From JABMOV01 sp964654545 (GTDB taxonomy: Bacteria > Fidelibacterota > Marinisomatia > Marinisomatales > JABMOV01), in contig CAZZIU010000001.1 of assembly GCA_964654545.1 (NCBI GenBank), forward strand, positions 99,543 to 163,542: 64,000 nt of DNA, given 5' to 3'. A program made the position numbers and the translations under genes. The notes below the pieces were generated by a model that saw nothing but the letters and a program-made list of their open reading frames with translations, was not told the DNA's origin and did no database searches. Positions 62,258-64,000 of the stretch are shown here, in pieces. Positions within the stretch are counted from its first letter, which is position 1, and each line of letters begins with the position of its first letter.

Positions 62258-62946
62258 AAATCGATTTCTTCTAACAACAGTTGTTTTTGTTTCTCTTTTG
62301 CGTCGCGTGAATAGTAGCGATCTATTGTTGATGCTAATTGTTCCTTTACAACAATACTATTCAGCCGAACAATAATTTGGCGATCATCCAATTCGCGAAT
62401 TTTCATTTCGGTGGCATTGTCATAGTACCAGTACAATTCCCCATCATAACGGTTCGGTGATCCATATTTCATCAGCATTTTATTTTTAATGATATCTTCA
62501 CTAATCAGTTGCACTGGTGTGGTATCAACTAAATATATTGACCTCTTCACTCCCATCAGGATGTAGTTGGCATCTGAAAGCAGTGTGGGCTCCATCAAAA
62601 ACTGAATATTACAAAAATCTAATTGAAATTCTTCTCTGGTGATTGCTGTACGGATTTTATATGTCAGGGTTGCTTTTGGGACAAGAACAGGGTCACCGTC
62701 ATCTATCTCATGCGACTCCTCCCAAAAAGAAATACCGAAGGATGTATCAGGAAAGGATTTGATAAGCTCCGGTAAGTTGGAGCCCCAGGCGGCCGCCAGA
62801 ACTCCGTTCAAGACCCATCCTTCGGGCAGCGCTTTGACCAATAGTTGTTTTTTTTGGTTGTCCACAGGACCTGGATTCATCGGAATGCGGTAGATAGTAC
62901 AGGATGAAAAAAGGAATAGAGCGATTAGAAGATTAGTATTTTTCAT
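62254..62946 (-). CDS. Lipoprotein of unknown family, coupled to an Omp85 barrel
   Basis: The signal peptide NLLIALFLFSSC gives a lipobox with Cys at about residue 16. The mature part (about 215 residues) contains strand-rich sequence (GISFWEESHEIDDGDPVLVP, KATLTYKIRTAITREEFQLD) and a C-terminal Lys/Glu-rich helix. No family is recognised. The start at 62946 fits the lipobox; a longer frame to 62985 adds residues that spoil it. Its stop overlaps the start of the Omp85 gene, suggesting the two proteins work together in the outer membrane. Confidence 0.7.
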   Translation of the reverse strand: MKNTNLLIALFLFSSCTIYRIPMNPGPVDNQKKQLLVKALPEGWVLNGVLAAAWGSNLPELIKSFPDTSFGISFWEESHEIDDGDPVLVPKATLTYKIRTAITREEFQLDFCNIQFLMEPTLLSDANYILMGVKRSIYLVDTTPVQLISEDIIKNKMLMKYGSPNRYDGELYWYYDNATEMKIRELDDRQIIVRLNSIVVKEQLASTIDRYYSRDAKEKQKQLLLEEIDL

Positions 62947-62954
62947 TTTGTATA

Positions 62955-62982
62955 ATAAAAAAGGGGCTGAAACCAGCCCCTT
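62955..62982 (-). terminator. Intrinsic terminator of the 75-residue protein gene
   Basis: On the minus strand GGGGCTG (revcomp of 62974-62980) pairs with CAGCCCC (revcomp of 62963-62969) around GTTT, followed by TTTTTTATTATA. It sits about 20 bp beyond the stop at 63003. Confidence 0.9.
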
Positions 62983-63002
62983 CAACCATAAAGCTTATAG
63001 GT

Positions 63003-63230
63003 TTATTTGCGTCCTCTTGCCATTTTAGAACGAGCAACATTGCCATTTTTATCAATGAAATACAGAAAACCTGCTTCACGGGATACGCCAGCATCAGCTA
63101 CTTTTTCTGCGTTGCCACCGCCTTTGCCTGCACGTGCCATTTTTGAACGCCAGACATTTCCATCTTTACCTAAATAGTATAGATAGCCTTTTTCCTTCGA
63201 TACTCCAGTACTTTTGACAACTTCTGCCAT
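63003..63230 (-). CDS. Small duplicated basic protein, strongly expressed
   Basis: The 75-residue product contains two copies of one unit: KGYLYYLGKDGNVWRSKMAR (residues 14-33) and AGFLYFIDKNGNVARSKMAR (53-72). Each has a GV-S-[KR]-E leader (TGVSKEKG, AGVSREAG), an aromatic strand, a [KN]-[DN]-GNV turn and a basic RSKMAR end. The protein is basic and Gly-rich between units. A perfect AAGGAGG (63236-63242, 5-nt spacing) and a consensus-like promoter predict high expression. No enzyme motif is seen. A nucleic-acid-binding or ribosome-associated role is a guess from charge and abundance signals. Confidence 0.85.
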   Translation of the reverse strand: MAEVVKSTGVSKEKGYLYYLGKDGNVWRSKMARAGKGGGNAEKVADAGVSREAGFLYFIDKNGNVARSKMARGRK

Positions 63231-63235
63231 GAAAG

Positions 63236-63242
63236 CCTCCTT
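63236..63242 (-). promoter_or_regulatory. Perfect Shine-Dalgarno site
   Basis: AAGGAGG on the minus strand, 5 nt before the ATG at 63230; one of the two perfect sites noticed in the window, the other before the NagX-like gene. Confidence 0.85.
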
Positions 63243-63289
63243 GTTAAAGGGTTTTTGGATGTGTTTATTAATTAATTTTCTCGACGGAA

Positions 63290-63319
63290 AGTGTACGACC
63301 CGCAGTTTATATATGTCAA
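63290..63319 (-). promoter_or_regulatory. Sigma-70-type promoter of the small duplicated protein
   Basis: TTGACA (revcomp of 63314-63319), an 18-bp spacer, and TACACT (revcomp of 63290-63295) precede the gene by about 60 bp. The -35 is a perfect match to the consensus. Confidence 0.65.
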
Positions 63320-63440
63320 GCCTTTTTAACGACGTGAAAAGAATTTCCCTCGACGATAATTGAATTAGCTATTTATTGGATTTTTAGAATTGAACCATCT
63401 TAGAGACCATTCAACTCCATGGTTTTAAAAAATGAAAGTG

Positions 63441-63827
63441 TTAATTCTTCCGTAAATACTTTTCTACTGTCTTGATCAAATTGGTGATTCGAACAGGTTT
63501 TGCAACAAATTCAGTGCACCCTGCTTTAATCGCACGTATTTCATCGTATTTCAGGACGTGAGCTGTAATCGCGATGATTGGCACATCTTTCCACTTATCA
63601 TTTTTCCGAATATAACGCGTTAAACTTAAGCCGTCCATGTCACCGGGCAATGCCAGATCCATTAGAATTAAATCAGCAGAATGTTGTTCCAAACATTCCT
63701 TGGCTTTTTCTGCAGATTCTGCCGTACACAGAGAATATTTCTCTTGAAACGAATAGACAAAAAGTTCTTTGTTGGAAGGGTCATCCTCAACAATCAAAAT
63801 GTGAGACTTTGTTTTTTCTGCGACCAT
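63441..63827 (-). CDS. Single-domain response regulator (CheY-like)
   Basis: The 128-residue receiver domain has the acidic pocket HILIVEDDPSNKELF, the phosphorylation Asp in LILMDLALPGDMDGLSLTRY, the Thr in IIAITAHVLKYDE, and the Lys in FVAKPV. No output domain follows, so it acts by protein contact as CheY/DivK types do. No histidine kinase lies nearby in the window. Confidence 0.92.
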   Translation of the reverse strand: MVAEKTKSHILIVEDDPSNKELFVYSFQEKYSLCTAESAEKAKECLEQHSADLILMDLALPGDMDGLSLTRYIRKNDKWKDVPIIAITAHVLKYDEIRAIKAGCTEFVAKPVRITNLIKTVEKYLRKN

Positions 63828-63939
63828 TATACTAAAATATTCCAGTTTATTCCCAGCATATGTACATGCCAGTTAAATTTACGAATTAATTTATACAGAA
63901 TGTGATTGGAAAAGAATACGTTTAGTCTTTTGTTTCTAT

Positions 63940-63969
63940 TTGGGTTTTGCTTTCTCAAAAACCTAATTT
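63940..63969 (+). promoter_or_regulatory. Candidate promoter of the partial tRNA
   Basis: TTGGGT (63940-63945), an 18-bp spacer, and TAATTT (63964-63969) precede the tRNA by 16 nt. The -10 is identical to that proposed for tRNA-Leu at 25912. Confidence 0.35.
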
Positions 63970-63985
63970 CGCCCACCTTTTTAAT

Positions 63986-64000
63986 GCCCCGGTAGCTCAG
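63986..64000 (+). tRNA. Start of a tRNA gene (cut by window edge)
   Basis: GCCCCGG (acceptor strand) is followed by TA and GCTCAG, the D-arm start of a class I tRNA, exactly at tRNA spacing. The window ends before the anticodon, so the amino acid cannot be named. Confidence 0.75.

Noticed and set aside
1..64000. CRISPR arrays, insertion sequences, prophage, rRNA
   Set aside because: No regular repeat-spacer pattern, transposase, integrase, phage gene or rRNA sequence was seen on either strand.

Overview
The window reads as one stretch of an AT-rich bacterial chromosome from the Fibrobacteres-Chlorobi-Bacteroidetes (FCB) superphylum, most likely Candidatus Marinimicrobia (SAR406) or a close relative. 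The basis is two large secreted proteins ending in the NYPNPFNPTT-type C-terminal sorting domain of type IX secretion, a SecA whose tail replaces the usual cysteine motif with a cysteine-free one, and a diderm gene set (Omp85 barrel, lipoproteins). No phage, IS element, CRISPR array or rRNA was recognised. Two tRNAs are present, one cut by the right edge. The phylum call is inference from motifs, not from a tree.

Layout. 1-8.7 kb: a plus-strand run that looks like amino-sugar/peptidoglycan salvage (GT2 glycosyltransferase, BadF-type sugar kinase, SpoIID/LytB protein without a signal peptide, AmpG-like permease with a large periplasmic insert, NagX-like membrane acetyltransferase), then two short-chain dehydrogenases, the second apparently started at CTG. 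8.7-19.4 kb, minus strand: a large sorting-domain protein with repeated carboxypeptidase-regulatory-like modules, MATE exporter plus pterin dehydratase, an ECF sigma / soluble zinc anti-sigma operon that continues into small redox-type proteins (DUF1858, DUF6132, DUF302, tiny membrane peptide, FmdB zinc ribbon), an SLC13 permease with TrkA-C domains, and a GAF/HD-GYP protein. 19.5-25.8 kb, plus strand: trpB2 preceded by an unannotated Trp-rich leader peptide (SWHWTWWPYRAN then stop) and hairpins, and a 1536-residue AMP-ligase/unknown/GNAT fusion. 25.8-37.7 kb, minus strand: tRNA-Leu, a cohesin-like sorting-domain protein, the run thiolase-acyl-CoA dehydrogenase-leucine dehydrogenase-nusB-secA, and phoH. 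37.7-39.6 kb, plus strand: TatT-type lipoprotein, a plsY paralogue, CBS protein. 39.6-51.4 kb, minus strand: aspS and a 14-gene run parA-parB-M23 peptidase-bactofilin-atpZ-atpI-like-atpBEFHAGDC encoding a full F1Fo ATP synthase of proton type. 51.5-61 kb, plus strand: tdh-kbl threonine catabolism, secDF, an EamA transporter, and DUF502 - FakA/FakB-type fusion - plsY. 61-64 kb: lipoprotein coupled to a single-POTRA Omp85 barrel, a 75-residue internally duplicated protein with very strong expression signals, a single-domain response regulator, and the start of a tRNA.

The strongest new observation is the tryptophan leader peptide at 19568-19648. It was found by reading codons upstream of trpB2 and it ties this TrpB2 to tryptophan-responsive control. 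Next are the DhaL-DegV fusion directly before plsY (a compact route from free fatty acid to acyl-phosphate to lysophosphatidic acid), the AMP-ligase-GNAT megaprotein with a possible degenerate kinase-like middle, and the small duplicated protein at 63 kb.
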